This document shows, piece by piece, positions 47,956 to 60,666 of a stretch of 64,000 nt of DNA (position 1 is its first letter; each line of letters begins with the position of its first letter). The stretch is from contig NC_026657.2 of NCBI RefSeq assembly GCF_000004075.3, positions 36,876,732-36,940,731 of the forward strand, written 5' to 3'. Below the pieces are notes generated by a model. The model had not been told where the DNA came from and did no database searches. It saw nothing but the letters and a program-made list of their open reading frames with translations. The stretch comes from Cucumis sativus. Taxonomy: Eukaryota > Streptophyta > Magnoliopsida > Cucurbitales > Cucurbitaceae. Made by a program: the position numbers and the translations under genes.

Positions 47956-50009
47956 CTCTTCCGCTCTGCTTGAAATCAACAATGGATGTATTACGTCACT
48001 TACCGAACACAATAGATTGGTATGGTAATCAAATGCCAATCATATTGGTGATGATTGCCAAAGAAAGAAAGAAAATGAATTCTAATCTGTTTCAATTGAT
48101 TGCCAAAGAAAACGAAACGCACGTTATTTGTGGTTGCAACAAACAACAAAACAACAAAAACAACAAAAAAGAGAAATGGCAGAGAGAAGATGTGAGAGAG
48201 GGCGGGAGAGATCAGTCAGCCGTTGTCATCTAAATTTATATACTTCAATTACATACATCCACGCTGCCTCCTCGTTATGCCACGCTGGACTATACCCTGG
48301 GCCTCGCCCAATAAACCCCATTAAGGCTTCTTCTTATTCTTCTTGGATCTCGGCCCAGCCCATCAAACTAAAACATAATTACACTTTCTAATTACATCAT
48401 CCGAAACCTTTCATCCCATTTTTCAGACTCCTTGGAGTGATCTTCATTTTTCATTTTTGTTTTTCGATGCTCCATCTTCCATTTTTCCATTTTCCTTTGT
48501 TAACATTTTTCATTAAACAAAGGTAAAAACCCTAAACCCTCACCCGAAGAACAAACGTAAAAATGTTCCATCTTTTTTGTCTCTTAAGGCGAGATTTTTT
48601 ACTCGATTTTTTTTCTCAAAATAATTTGTATCATTTAATTAATAAAATATAGACGATATTTTTTAGAAATTTCATCTAAAAAATAAACACAATATTTTAG
48701 CCTATTTTGTTGGAAAAAAAACATAATAGAAAATCATTATCCTTTTAAAATCATTTTTTTTGTATAATTAAAAGAGACGAAAGAGAAGAAGACGATGATG
48801 AATGCAAGATGCATTGATCGATCAAGAGCTTTGAGGGTGATTAAAAAATGAACTATAAATTATGAAACAATCGAGAGTTTAAGTAGTTCTGAAGAGGTAT
48901 TCCCTTTAAAAGAAAAAAAACTAGTTCTAAATTTCAGCCTATTAATCGAATATGTTTGTTCATACAGGAAACAAACAACCAAATGGAAGCAAGATTAGTT
49001 GAAAGATCGAAGGTAAAATGAATGAAGAAGAGAGAAAGAACTTAAGCAATAGGTGGTATGAGTGTAATAACAAAAAAAAAAATCGAAGACAAAGGTAAAC
49101 AAAATATGACTTAAAAATCCAAATCACATTCATCAAACAAAAAATACTATATACTATTCAACTTACTCTAAATGGACTTCAACTTAATTTAAATAAAACA
49201 CCAGAGATCCATCAGTTTTGTAAATGAAGTGGGTAGAGAGTTCCAAAGAAGGGAGGGAAGAAAAACGTGTCTGGAGGTAGGTCCCGAGAATGAAACCGAC
49301 AATAATATGATTTTGGTCTTTATTTTGGGTTTGACACAACAATTTGATTGTGGACTTAGCCCACTAGAGAAGAAAAGTTTGAAAACGAAACACTTGATGT
49401 TGGAGATATGCAAAAAGGTTAACTAAGACAATGTGTTTGGCCAAAGGAAAATTCAAGAACATTGGTTGCTCTGTAACCTGAAATAAGATGATTTTGGGCT
49501 ATGGGCTGAAGTGAATGGACCTTATTGAAGCCAAGTGTTCTTTTCAAAGTCGAAAGAGAGGATTTCTTTTTCAACATTGAAGAGCATAATGGGGGGAGGG
49601 GGAGGGGGGGGAGGGGGGATTGTTTGTAAGCATACCTTAAGAAAAAAAGTGTTTTGAAGGGTTGCGTAATGTTAGATACCTAGATTAATTATTATGTAAG
49701 TTTGGTTATAAGTGAGAGGGGCAATGAGTGGAGTGATCTAGGACTTGAGTGAAAGTACTCAAGACGGAGGTTGCAAATGCTTTATACTTGAGTTTATCTT
49801 GTATTTTCTTATAGTTACATTATAATAAATTGAAAATTTGTTCTTGTTAGGAAGTATCCTAACATATTGTTTGGTACCACTGTGGACTTCAAACTCATGT
49901 TGGTTAATGAGATAACTATACAATAAAAATTACAAAATTTAAACAAGTGAAATATATATAAGTATGATAAATTAATTAAATATATAAACAACTAGTAAAT
50001 CACTCACGT
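47956..50009. other. Upstream region of the ERDL6-like gene and spacer
   Basis: The leader and promoter of the transporter lie at about 47956-48550. TGGGCC is at 48298-48303, GGCCCA at 48352-48357 and AGCCCA at 48357-48362. A telo-box-like AAACCCTAAACCC block sits near 48524-48540. Beyond this the DNA is AT-rich except for the G-run at 49591. No gene found. Confidence 0.5.
49591..49618 (+). other. G-quadruplex-prone G run
   Basis: Four uninterrupted G tracts of six, five, eight and six bases separated by single A residues, in otherwise AT-rich DNA. This fits the strict G4 pattern with one-base loops. Confidence 0.85.
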
Positions 50010-51000
50010 TCATTGATTTACTATCCCTTAATGCCTCTTGTAGCAAATCTTCTGTATAAGAGGCTAGTTCTAAACGTTGAAAACTAGAATTACTACGACT
50101 TTCATAAAACCATTGTTGAATCAAACTTCAAATCAATTCAAGAAGACCAATAACAGATAGCTTAGAGGCATCCTTAAGAATGTTGTTCAAACTTTTAAGA
50201 TATATTCGTTGTCATCAAATTGTACCTTTTGTTTTTGTACAAAATGCCTTGCACCACTGTTATTTTTGTCTGATATATCATTCTAATTCATTCATTATCA
50301 AAGGGCAAATATCATCCAACTGCCTCGTGTAATATTCATACTCGATAGTTGTATAGTCCTTAGCACAACTATAGAACGATCCTTCAATTGGAGTTTACTT
50401 GTAATATTTTTTAAGATTTTTAAATATATGAAAAGTACACACGCCACCAGACACAATTGAAGATCTTGCACTCACCAAATGCAACTTTTAAATTTTGAAA
50501 AAATCAACACTAGAAATCATCATTATCTGAATCAACTATACCAAATGTAAGGGGGACGATTTTGGAATTACCATCCAATGTGCACGTAGCTAGTATAGTA
50601 CCACAAAATTTGCTCTTCAACGATGCACCATCAACTGAAATGATCAGAAAACAATACTCCCATGCATGAATTGAAGCAGCATGAGCCATAAAATAATATT
50701 TGAATATGTCATCTTATTTACTTCTTCTGTTGTATATGTAACTATCAAAAGTTAAATAAAAAAGTAACAATACGTCAATAAACGGATAATAGATGTATAT
50801 TTATAATTTAATGACACTGTAATTATAAAGTAAAACCTACTTGGATTATTTTCAATCAACACATTAGAGAATGTAGGTAGCAAAGCATATAATTACTATG
50901 GAGACCCACATACCGAGTTTAATGCAAGCTCACGGGTTCTCCAAGGTTTATCATAACTGATATCAACCCCATGTTTCTTTTTCATAAAGCTTATTACATA
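50010..51000 (-). pseudogene. Mutator-like (MULE) transposase relic, copy 2
   Basis: Minus-strand translation in several frames gives, in order, FMKKKHGVDISYDKPWRTRE (50930-51000), the catalytic core MAHAASIHAWEY, ISVDGASLKSKFCGTILATC, TLDGNSKIVPLTFGIVDSDN (50530-50695), then CTFHIFKNLKKYY, SCAKDYTTIEYEYYTRQLDD and SLNNILKDASKLSVIGLLEL (50020-50440). Frameshifts and stops break it, so it is inactive. It is a different copy from the relic at 35-36 kb and lies in the spacer between two divergently oriented genes. Confidence 0.82.
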
Positions 51001-52350
51001 TGAGAGACAATAGGGAGTCGTGAAATTCATATTGAATAATATCTTTATACACTTATATACTATCCACAAAGTTTCCTAACTATGTGAATTCTTTACAACG
51101 TCAATACTTGATAAGAAATATTATGTCATTATTTACATATTATTTTAAATATGAAAGTGTATATAATGATCACATCACAAAATTATTTTAAATATGCAAT
51201 AGTATATAATAAAAATTGTATAGTACTATTTAAATAAGAAAGGGAAAAGAAGTTGATTGTTGATTATATACTTGACTCACTGTATACTATAATTAAATTT
51301 AAGAAAGAAAGTTAATAACATGAAACAATTAGTTGCAAGAGATGACCGAAATTTCGCATTCACTTTAATTTTTATTGACTGAAAACTTCAACGAAAAATT
51401 AAATCGACATTATATATGTCAAAATTTCATAAACATAATCAATAATATGAAAGAAATATGCCTTCCCAGTATAACTTGAAAGAGATGACAAAAGTAAGAA
51501 AGATAGTATCGAAAGAGATCGAAAAGGAGAGAAATGAGACAGAGAAAGCGATCGTTTACGGTGCCGAAAAGGTGGACAGAGAGGGCGAAAATAGGATGAC
51601 CGAATGATGTGCAATCAAAATAAATTAAATAATTTTGTGAAAATTCTTTAATATATTTTTACAATAATACTCAATTTTATACCATATTTAAAATGAATAT
51701 CTGATAAATGATACCTTGTAATTGAATAAAAGAGTATATTATTTATTTAAAACATTAAATAGGTAAATTATAAGATAAATAGTAAATGTTATAAAATAAA
51801 TATGGTATTATATTAAATATGGAAATGAGGTGTTTTCTCTTAATTTTTCATTTTTTTATAACCGGTGATTGTAATGGGCCGGGCTATAAGATTTTATAGT
51901 TATTGAAGTCTGGGGCAGCCCAAGAATCCAGAGCTCATGGGCCGACAAGGGGAGAAGAGTACATCGACCCGCTTACAAAGGAGCGTGAAGCAGCGAAATG
52001 AGTGTGGAGAGGAAATCGAAAGCCAGAACTGAACGGAGCGACGGACAGAAACAGAGAAACAAAGAACAACGGCGGTGGGATTTCTTTCTCCTCCATTTCT
52101 ATGCCATTGATCATCCACTTCTATACTCTGTAACATTATTCCAAATCCTCAATCTTCTCAGTTTCACAGTTGATTTTCAATTTCTCTTTCTGTTAGACTT
52201 TAACCCGTTCTTGCGGACATCGAGTTTTGCCCCCTTTCTGATTCTCCGCCGTTACCTTCCCCACCGATTTTTGGCTGTGTGTTCTGTTTCATTTCGACCG
52301 ATTTGTCTGAGTAAAGGGGGAAATTACAGATTGAATTGAATCTCTTACAT
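51001..52350. other. Spacer and promoter of the DNA glycosylase gene
   Basis: The left part is AT-rich with no recognised feature. From about 51870 the sequence becomes GC-richer. TGGGCC is at 51875-51880 and 51938-51943, and AGCCCA at 51917-51922, forming a site-II cluster about 400-480 bp before the ATG. The rest up to 52350 is probably 5' UTR. Confidence 0.5.
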
Positions 52351-55300
52351 ATGGGAGAGCAAACGCAAGTGCAAGTTCAGACACAAACCCAAAGCCAACC
52401 TCAGCCACAATCGCAGGCTCAGAATACGTTTCATGAATCCTCCAACTCCACAACCCCTATCGCTCAAGCCACTGTAATGCTAAGCGAGGTGATGAATGCG
52501 CCATCGCAAATCTCTTCTCCTCCATCGAAAATGCCTTTGCGTCCCCGGAAGATCCGAAAGCTCTCGCCGGAGGAATCAGATCCGAATTCCTCTCATGTTG
52601 TTGCCATCCCGGATGGACCGAAACCTATCGCCACCGTTAAATCTAACAAAAGCAAGACGGCCCATCAACGCGCCGCCTTCGCGTCTGCCACAGTTCCGCC
52701 TGCACGATCACTTTCCTGCGAGGGCGAGGTGGAAATCGCGCTTCGGCATCTACGGAATGCGGATCCACTCCTTGCACAGTTGATTGACCTTCATCAACGT
52801 CCTACCTTCGACAGTTTCCAAACCCCATTCCTTGCCCTAACTCGAAGTATCTTGTATCAGCAGCTGGCTTATAAGGCTGGCACTTCTATCTACACCCGTT
52901 TCATCGCCCTTTGTGGTGGTGAGGCTGGTGTTCTTCCTGAAACCGTTCTTGCTTTGAACCCTCAACAACTCAGGCAAATTGGAATTTCGGGTCGTAAGTC
53001 TAGTTACCTTCATGACCTTGCAAGGAAATATCAAAATGGGATTCTTTCAGACCCGGCAATTGTAAATATGGATGATAAATCGCTTTTCACGATGCTCACA
53101 ATGGTCAATGGAATTGGGTCTTGGTCTGTTCATATGTTCATGATTTTCTCGCTGCACAGACCAGATGTGCTTCCTATCAATGATCTTAATGTTCGCAAAG
53201 GGGTTCAGCTTCTTTACAATCTTGAAGAGTTGCCTCGACCATCGCAGATGGATCAGTTATGCGAGAAGTGGAGGCCTTATCGATCGGTTGGGTCGTGGTA
53301 TATGTGGAGGCTTGCTGAGGCAAAGGGGGCTTCTTCAAGCGCTGCAGCAGTGGCTGCTGGTGCCAGTTTACAACTGCAGCATCAAGATCACCATCAGGAA
53401 CACCAGCATCCACAGCATCCACAGCATCCTCAGCAGCCACAACTTCTTGACCCGCTTAATAGCATTCTCAATCTCGGGTAAAACCTTTATGTCTTTAGTT
53501 TTTTTTTTTCCTCTTGTTGGTTATTTATTTCCACGTTGTATGCAGTTCATGTTGGAAAATCTGTATTTTCCTCTTTTGATGGATATAAACTAATATTAGT
53601 TTTATTTCTTGTATTGGAGCTATCATATTTGCATTCCACATTGTATTTCTTGCTTCTATTGTTCAGCAAATGCGGCATATCGTACTCATACATGTTGTCT
53701 AGGGTGAAATCTTTCCATTGCATCTAGCTTCTAATGCATATCTATAATGGACTATTGCAATGTTTCTTGTGATGTACATAAGTAAGCTTTCACATCCAAC
53801 TTTCTTTCTGGGATCGTTGTGCTTCTTTACGTATTGGTCTTTTTTATTATATAAATTTTTATTGACATAATAAAATGTAAAAAACCACTAGGTATTGGCT
53901 ATTTTAAATACTTGTCTTCCCCGTTATTGTCTGGATGCTTGACGTAAATATATGTTCTAATTGGCTACGTTATTTGAGTCTTCGGTAGCTGGAGGCTTCT
54001 TATGATGGGGGATAGCATAGGTCACCAGTGTTGAATCAGAGTCACCAGCTAAATTTGATATAGGAATGTACTTCTGCATTTGTTGAATGTTTAATCAACT
54101 TCTCTGTTAACAACCCTTACATTCTCTTCATCTCTCCTCCCATATGAGGCTATGTCTACTTCTCACGTGTGAAAATAAGATCTTCAGAATATAAGGAAGT
54201 GCACCATGTGGGAAATTTAAGATGGCATGTTGGGTATATTTTGGCGATAGTTGGATCATTGATCCTCTTGTCTCGGGTGGTTAAAGAATGTGGAAGGTGG
54301 ATGTGGAAGTGAGTGTCACTCTTAAGGGGCATTGGATCCTCATATTCTTCTCTCCCTTAGTGCTTCCACTCGGTGAATGACCTACTGGTTCTTCCCCATC
54401 GGCTTTTTATTATTATTGTTTTTTTTAGTTCCAGAAGTCTGTAGTTTTGACTTGATACATCATACATTTTGGAGTTTTTCCTTGTTTTGGTTTTTGATAG
54501 ATAGGGGTGTCATTTTCTATTTTATTTCCAATTTGAATATCTGGGCTAGGCACCCTTTCTGGAAAAGCCAAAATCAAGTCGCTCTTAATAAGCAAGCTTG
54601 ACTCTCTGCATGAACAAACTCTTTTATTTATTTTTTGTTTGATTTTAATTTCGTAGGAAGAAATTCAGAAATATTTTTGAAAAAGGTTTAAGTCTCACCA
54701 CATTCTCTTATATAACCTCTAATTTTTTAAACTCTTCGTTATCATATCCTTTGCTATTTTATATTTTGCACACACAATTTATTTATAGTTTCCTATTGTG
54801 CTCCTTATAAGACACGGTCACTTCTTATTTATTTATTTATCATTATTTTTTGAATAAAAAAATTATTTTTCTTGGCTCTTCACGCTTAAGTCCCAGAGGA
54901 GTACATTCTGTCTGTTGGACCTGGAGAATGAGATTTGGACCCTAAGCATATCTCAATTTGTGAAGACATGCGACCAATGGGATAGAGATTTAAATCTCCT
55001 CACCCAAATGTTCTTTTGATCTGAAAAAATGAATACGATTTGTATCGTTTAGGTTTATGGTCATTAACATGAATCAAGAGGGGTCCTTCTTTAGGAGTAA
55101 AGAGAGAACTAGTTGAACAATTCTAAAAGCTTTTTGTTGCTGGCCCCAGATTAACTTAGGCATCTGTTATGTTTTGTTTGGCCGGTGGGTCTTAGATTTT
55201 TTGTCACTGGAAACTAACTCTGTTCTTCAATTTTTAGTTTGATGGTGGTTAATTGGTGTTATCATTCAATTCCTTTATTTGCTACTCTGTAAGTGATTTC

Positions 55301-55365
55301 TGACGCGGTGTTGATTGTTGTTTCTGTGCCATATGATATATAGGGCCTGTGCATGGGGACAGTGA
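52351..55365 (+). CDS. HhH-GPD DNA glycosylase (3-methyladenine DNA glycosylase II type), 2 exons
   Basis: Base-excision repair enzyme expected to remove alkylated bases in the nucleus. Exon 1 is 52351-53477 and a 22-nt exon 2 is 55344-55365, giving 382 aa ending GACAWGQ. If unspliced, the frame stops at 53479-53481 (376 aa). The first 25 residues are Gln/Thr-rich, and RPRKIRKLSPEE (about 64-75) may be a nuclear signal. The glycosylase fold starts near ALRHLRNADPLL. The helix-hairpin-helix is LTMVNGIGSWSV (249-260) and the catalytic Asp lies in PINDLNVRKG (D278). A His/Gln-rich run (QHPQHPQHPQQPQ) covers about 341-364. ATG at 52351 is preferred, as the frame upstream contains only a TTG codon. 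Exon 2 rests on the splice sites, frame closure and my memory of homologues' ends, so it is less certain than exon 1. Confidence 0.9.
53478..55343 (+). other. Long intron of the DNA glycosylase gene
   Basis: 1866-nt intron inferred from donor GGGTAAAA and acceptor TATATAG. Small ORFs inside it show no family resemblance. Confidence 0.6.
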
Positions 55366-57859
55366 CTCAGATTGAAAAGAGTACATCTCTGAATCCCAAT
55401 CAATTTGTCCACTAAATGAAAAGTATGCCGACTATGTGGGAGTAGAAGACTCAACAATGAATATTTTGTTCCTCGAGGTTGGATACTCTAGACTTCCATA
55501 CTAAATAATGAAATGACATGTGCTAGTTTCTTTTCTAGGTTGGTTGACATCACTTTTAAGGCCGTCAACATATATCATGCGGTGGGTGGGAATTTGTCCG
55601 TAGAATGTTCCTCTGAATCTCTGCTTTCAATGTGATTTAGCACAGTTGGACTTCAACCAAACCGCTTGTTCATTTGCGCATATTCAACGGCAGAATAGTC
55701 TGTAATGACTTTATGATCTATCTCTTACCCTTCTCTCCATTTCAAATTTACTGCCTCCTTGGTCATAGTTTGTATATAGAACAAGGATCATGAATGCGGA
55801 TAATCAATGACTGACTGGCTGTGGCATTTGCTATTTGGACTCATATTCTTATCTTATCTTTCCCCATCTATTCAACATGGTGGGAGAAAAGACATCGCTC
55901 AATAGCCCCATTCATCTTTCTTTCTTTTGAAAATATAGCTGATGTTTATAATAATAAAGTGTAGTATTGTAGATTTTACCTCTGAGAACTTGATTTATGG
56001 GGAGTGGGGACCATGAGGCTTGAATTCTGATGAATTTAGCTGAAGATATGTTGCAGTTGGGTAAGTCTACTTGTCACTGGAAATTGGAATCAAATAACTT
56101 TGAATATCTGAATGTGACAAGATGTAGGCCAGCTACTTCCTCTTTTTTCATTGTTTTTGGTCTTTTTGGCAGGGCCAATTTCCTTGCTGTTCTCAAGTGA
56201 TGGGCCATTTTCTGTCCCATGTATGTTAGCTTCAAATTTCCCTTTGGGGTGTCGTGAGTCGAAATTGATATCTAACTAATATATAGGTTTTTCAAATAAA
56301 AGGTGATTACTTTTTCCCCCTTTCCATAGCTTGACCAACAATCTTTCCATCCAATCAAAAGTGATTGATATTATTAAGTTTAATGGTAAAGTGTACTTTG
56401 ATGTCTATTTGATTTTTGGAGTTCCCAAACAAAAACTTTAGTACTAGAGGTTTAAAAAATAATTCTCAGTAGCCCCTCAATTCATTTGACCCATGGAAAT
56501 ACAATGTGGCCGTGATCCTAGATGAAGCCAACCAATTTTTCTCTTTTATTTCACTTTTACCAACCCATAAAAGAAGATGATTTGAATATGGTTTTTGTTG
56601 CTGGTGCATCTCCAATTTTTCTTGAGATGAATTTGTGCCGAGCCACTGAGGGAGAGACTTTGAATTTGGGTGGGTCTGAAACTTGGAATCAGTAATTTTG
56701 AAGCCAACTTTATTCTTTGTTCAAAAGTGAGTAGAGATGATGAACTTTAAATTGGTGAGGTTTAATGTCCATGATGCGTGGCTGTGACAAAGAAGAAGAC
56801 AATGCTGGAGAGGAATGGAGAAGTGAGAAAGGAAATAGAAGAAACAAGAGAGAAAATAAAGAACGGACTCCTAAACAAAAGCTAATAAAAAAATCGATCA
56901 AAGTGCCAAATCGTTAAAAAAAAAGAACATCCTAACAAAGATAAGGACAATTTAGAACTAATTTTTAAACTATAGGAACTAAAATGTACCAAATACATTT
57001 TTTCTTTTAGAAAAAAAAGTTGATGTATTTGAAAATCAACTAGAATAGCTTTTAGAATATTGTTAACATGTATTTTAAACCTTTTTTTTCAAAAATGTCT
57101 AAACAAAAATGACTTTAAAAACATTTTTTCATTCAAACAACCTTTTAAAATTATTTGAGAGTATTACTCGTAGTTATGCTTAAGTTGTATTATCTGTGCT
57201 ATACTGCAACATAAAATTAGTCAAATGTAAACTATAAATTTAACTGTAAAAATCAGTCATATTGTGATCCATGGCTTGTTACCCCCACGTGCTTAGAACT
57301 CAACCTGTGAATACTTTTAATTGATCATGAAGTAATATTTAATATTATGAATGTTACGAGATTTTCATACTCTATTCAATTCTTTTACAAAATAATTGGT
57401 TTTGTTCAAATCAAGAAGTGTTTAGTTTAGTGACAATTGACATGACTTTTCATTCTAAAGATGAGAGCTTCAATCATCTTTTCGTATTAAAAGATAATGA
57501 TTTTGTTCAATATTTGATTCAATTATTTTGTATTCTATTATGCCTTTAATATTTTATGCCGATTTTTCCATTGTAGTATGGTATTTTTCACATCTTTTTT
57601 TAATGGTCAAAATTTAGTTTATGTTGATTTTCATTTTCTTGTATACTGTCAAAATTTTGAATGTAGTTTAACTACCTAGCGTTTTACATCATGAGTTAGT
57701 AGAATAGTATCAAGTGTACTTTTATTGAATTTTAAATTACGTGAAATCTTTCCACCATTTTTACCAGCATGTTTTCATGCTTGTGAGTGAATTGTGGAAG
57801 AACTCATTCAAAATTTAGGTAGGATGATAAAAGGTGTGTCTACCTTTTGATGTGAGCAT
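55366..57859. other. 3' UTR of the glycosylase gene and intergenic spacer
   Basis: The first part is moderately GC-rich and may be 3' UTR or decayed sequence. No further exon, RNA gene or transposon could be named. I looked for a zinc-finger homeodomain gene, expected here from Arabidopsis gene order, and did not find one. Confidence 0.4.
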
Positions 57860-58125
57860 CAGTTGGTTAGAGTTGATTTTTTCATCAAATCAACATCAAA
57901 TTCAAATTAACCTCGACCATGAAAGAGTACAAATCAACCGTTTTGGTTATTTGATCGATTAGTTTAGATCGGTTTAAGTCTTTGAAATTCTTATAAAATA
58001 TTATCGATTTGGTTTTTTTTTTCAAACTGACACCGACTTAACCTCTCCTTATCTTCGACCACCTTTGATTCAGTCGATTGATTCGATTTTTCAGTTTAAT
58101 AATGCTCACCCCTATTCGACGCTCA
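57860..58125 (-). mobile_element. MITE-like repeat with AGGGGTGAGCA end
   Basis: Read on the minus strand it opens with ATAGGGGTGAGCATTATTAA and continues with GAAAAATCGAATCAATCGAC and other TCGGTT/GATT words. This is a border and composition typical of a common plant nonautonomous element. The left border on the plus strand is approximate. Confidence 0.5.
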
Positions 58126-60413
58126 AAGTTGGATTGAGTTAGTAATTGTCTAAATTTGGAATGCAAAATTTTGGTTGTGTTGGTAATAATTGCATATGCA
58201 TAGGGGTAAAGTTGAGTTAGATAGAATTATGGATATAATTTTTTTTAACCTAAAACAATATTTATTAATTTCTATAGGTTTTTTTCGTTTGTATTATTAT
58301 TATTATTTTGGTTTTTTTTCTTCCACTATTTAACTATACATATTTTTCCAAATTCGTTACACTCATTTGAGATATGAGCTCAGTAAATAAAAACATATTT
58401 TACAATTTCAACTAATTATTGCACTTAACGTGGGTAAATTTACTGTTATTTATAAATCAACAACTCTATAACATGCTTTATCGATTGAGAAACGTATGAG
58501 TTAAAACATGCATAGAAAATAGGATTGCCGTCAAAGGTCTATTTACATGTTCAATATATAAGCATGACTTAGGGTGAGTCGATTTTATGTATACAAAATC
58601 ATGACTATACTTACCATATTTAACATTTTCATGTATTTATTAAATAATTTCATAAATAATATTTTTCAAACGAATGTCCCATAATGCTTTTATAATTAAT
58701 ATAAAAAATTTCCATAAACATTTAGAAATCATGGTTAAAATTGGATAAATTTTATAAATTTTTTAAGACTAATAACATGAATAAAATGTAATTGAGAATT
58801 TAAGACGCCTATAATTATTAGAATTTTAAGACTCATCCAATGTTTTACATTCGGTGCATACCTAAGATTTCACTAATACCTACTTTTAGTTGATTGTTTA
58901 AATGAACTAATCTACAAAGAATTAATCTACTTGTAACTAAATTCTGTCAAAATGAACCGTACACTAAATAATAAAATAGGCCTTAAAATAGTGTACTGTG
59001 AAATTTTTCTAGACGTATGAGTTATAAAATTATCCAATTTAATCGTTCAATTAGTTAATATGATATTTAAAAAAAATCTATTGACATAAGAACTCAGAAG
59101 TAATGGATGAATTATTTTAATTATAATCTTAATAATGAATCAAAATTGATTATTCCAAATAATTATTTTATTTTATATACTTGTTTTTTTTTTAAACTAA
59201 CTGAGGTATATGACAATTTTTTTCATCAAATGATAGAAATGGTAACAATTTTAGAATAATATTATTTATGAAATCACCTCCTAAATAGATAGTAGTGTTA
59301 AAAAATGTTTAAAAAGTAGTTTTAATTTAATTGAAAAAGCCAATGACCTAAAGTTGGGTCAACAATTTACTTTAACTTTATTCATTTAAGGTGGAGAAAT
59401 TAAAAAAATATATGGAAATTGAGTGTTAAAAAAAGAGAGAAAAGTTCTCACATCATTTAAAACACATTCAGTGGATTGAGAGTTGTTCATGTGACACTCA
59501 TAAGAAGTTTCAATATTTAAAATTTTCCTATTTTTGTGAATATTTTGAACTTACTTGATTTTGCAAATTTTTTTATAAAATACATTATTATTTTTATGTT
59601 TATCCAAGATATAATAACATGAAATCAGCGTTCGCACAGCTAAAGGTGCGTGATTGCTAACCTCATGTTCGTGATCGTGTACCTTTTGTTGTGTGAACAA
59701 AGGTAAGTGATCGAACACTTTTAGTTACACAATGATAATTTTGTTTTAGTTAGTCATATGTTTGTTGATACAAGTTCGTTGTTTCAGTTAAATGCATATG
59801 ATATTTCGTGTTCGTTCCAACCATACTTGTAATTTGTATGAAAACGCTTAAATAATCTTTTAACTTTAAAACTCAAAAAGTAAAAATGATCTATGTTTAA
59901 AAATTATTAAGTCGTTTATATTCAATATTATTTTAAGGTTTGCACTTTTTTATGAATATTGTTGAAAAAAATATATATAACACAAAAAAATGTAGGAAAA
60001 TAAGTGGTCATTATGCTAAAAAGGAATCATATGGATGGAGACTGACAAAAATAAAATTACAAATTGAGGGTTTAACAATCACATATCTTTTGTTAAACAA
60101 AGATTGATTTTGTTGTAATCTTATGAGTTGTTTTTGCACTTTGCCATTATTATTTTTTTTTTTTCAAAATTTTTCAATTTCATGAATTGTAATAATAATA
60201 ATAAGAAATTTGATAAAAATAGTAAAATGAAGAGAATATTTACACTCCATAAAATATAAAATTAGAGTGAAATGAGTTTTTTTTTGTGTGTCTTTTCATT
60301 AGTTTCTTTTATGAAACTTAGTTTTTTTTTTTTACAAAAGTTAAATATTTTGTTTTTATATTGCTTTTGAAACAACTCATAATAATTTTCCACCAAAATA
60401 ACCAAAATAAAAT
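58126..60413. other. AT-rich intergenic stretch, nothing recognised
   Basis: No supported gene or transposon on either strand. Confidence 0.4.
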
Positions 60414-60475
60414 AATAAGAAGAGTTGTGTGTAAAAATATATATATGTATAACAGGGAAATTGTTATGAATAGAA

Positions 60476-60522
<47 letters not shown>

Positions 60523-60555
60523 TAAATGAGCTAAATAAGAAGAGTTGTGTGTAAA
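60414..60555. repeat. 22-bp direct repeats around an AT microsatellite
   Basis: A perfect 22-bp repeat containing AGAAGAGTTGTGTGTAAA occurs at 60414-60435 and 60534-60555, exactly 120 bp apart. Between the copies lies an (AT)n tract at about 60478-60519. Confidence 0.85.
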
Positions 60556-60599
60556 TAGTTTTAGTATTTTACTATTTTTGAAAATACTGGGAAGTTATT

Positions 60600-60614
60600 A
60601 TTATTATTATTATT
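60600..60614. repeat. TTA trinucleotide microsatellite
   Basis: A short (TTA)n run directly before a GC-richer island. Confidence 0.7.
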
Positions 60615-60666
60615 GGCCGAGTTCCTATCGGGTAGATCCAATCAATTTTAGGGATATTCCCGCGTA

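Noticed and set aside
48037..48039. Upstream in-frame ATG for the sugar transporter (MAFDYHTN...)
   Set aside because: Known ERD6-like proteins start at MSFRDD (47955); the extra 28 residues look like translated leader.
48520..48545. Telomere repeat array (AAACCCTAAACCC)
   Set aside because: Only about two units, upstream of a gene; more likely a telo-box-like promoter word or chance.
52336..52350. Glycosylase start five codons upstream
   Set aside because: That codon is TTG, not ATG; the first ATG is at 52351.
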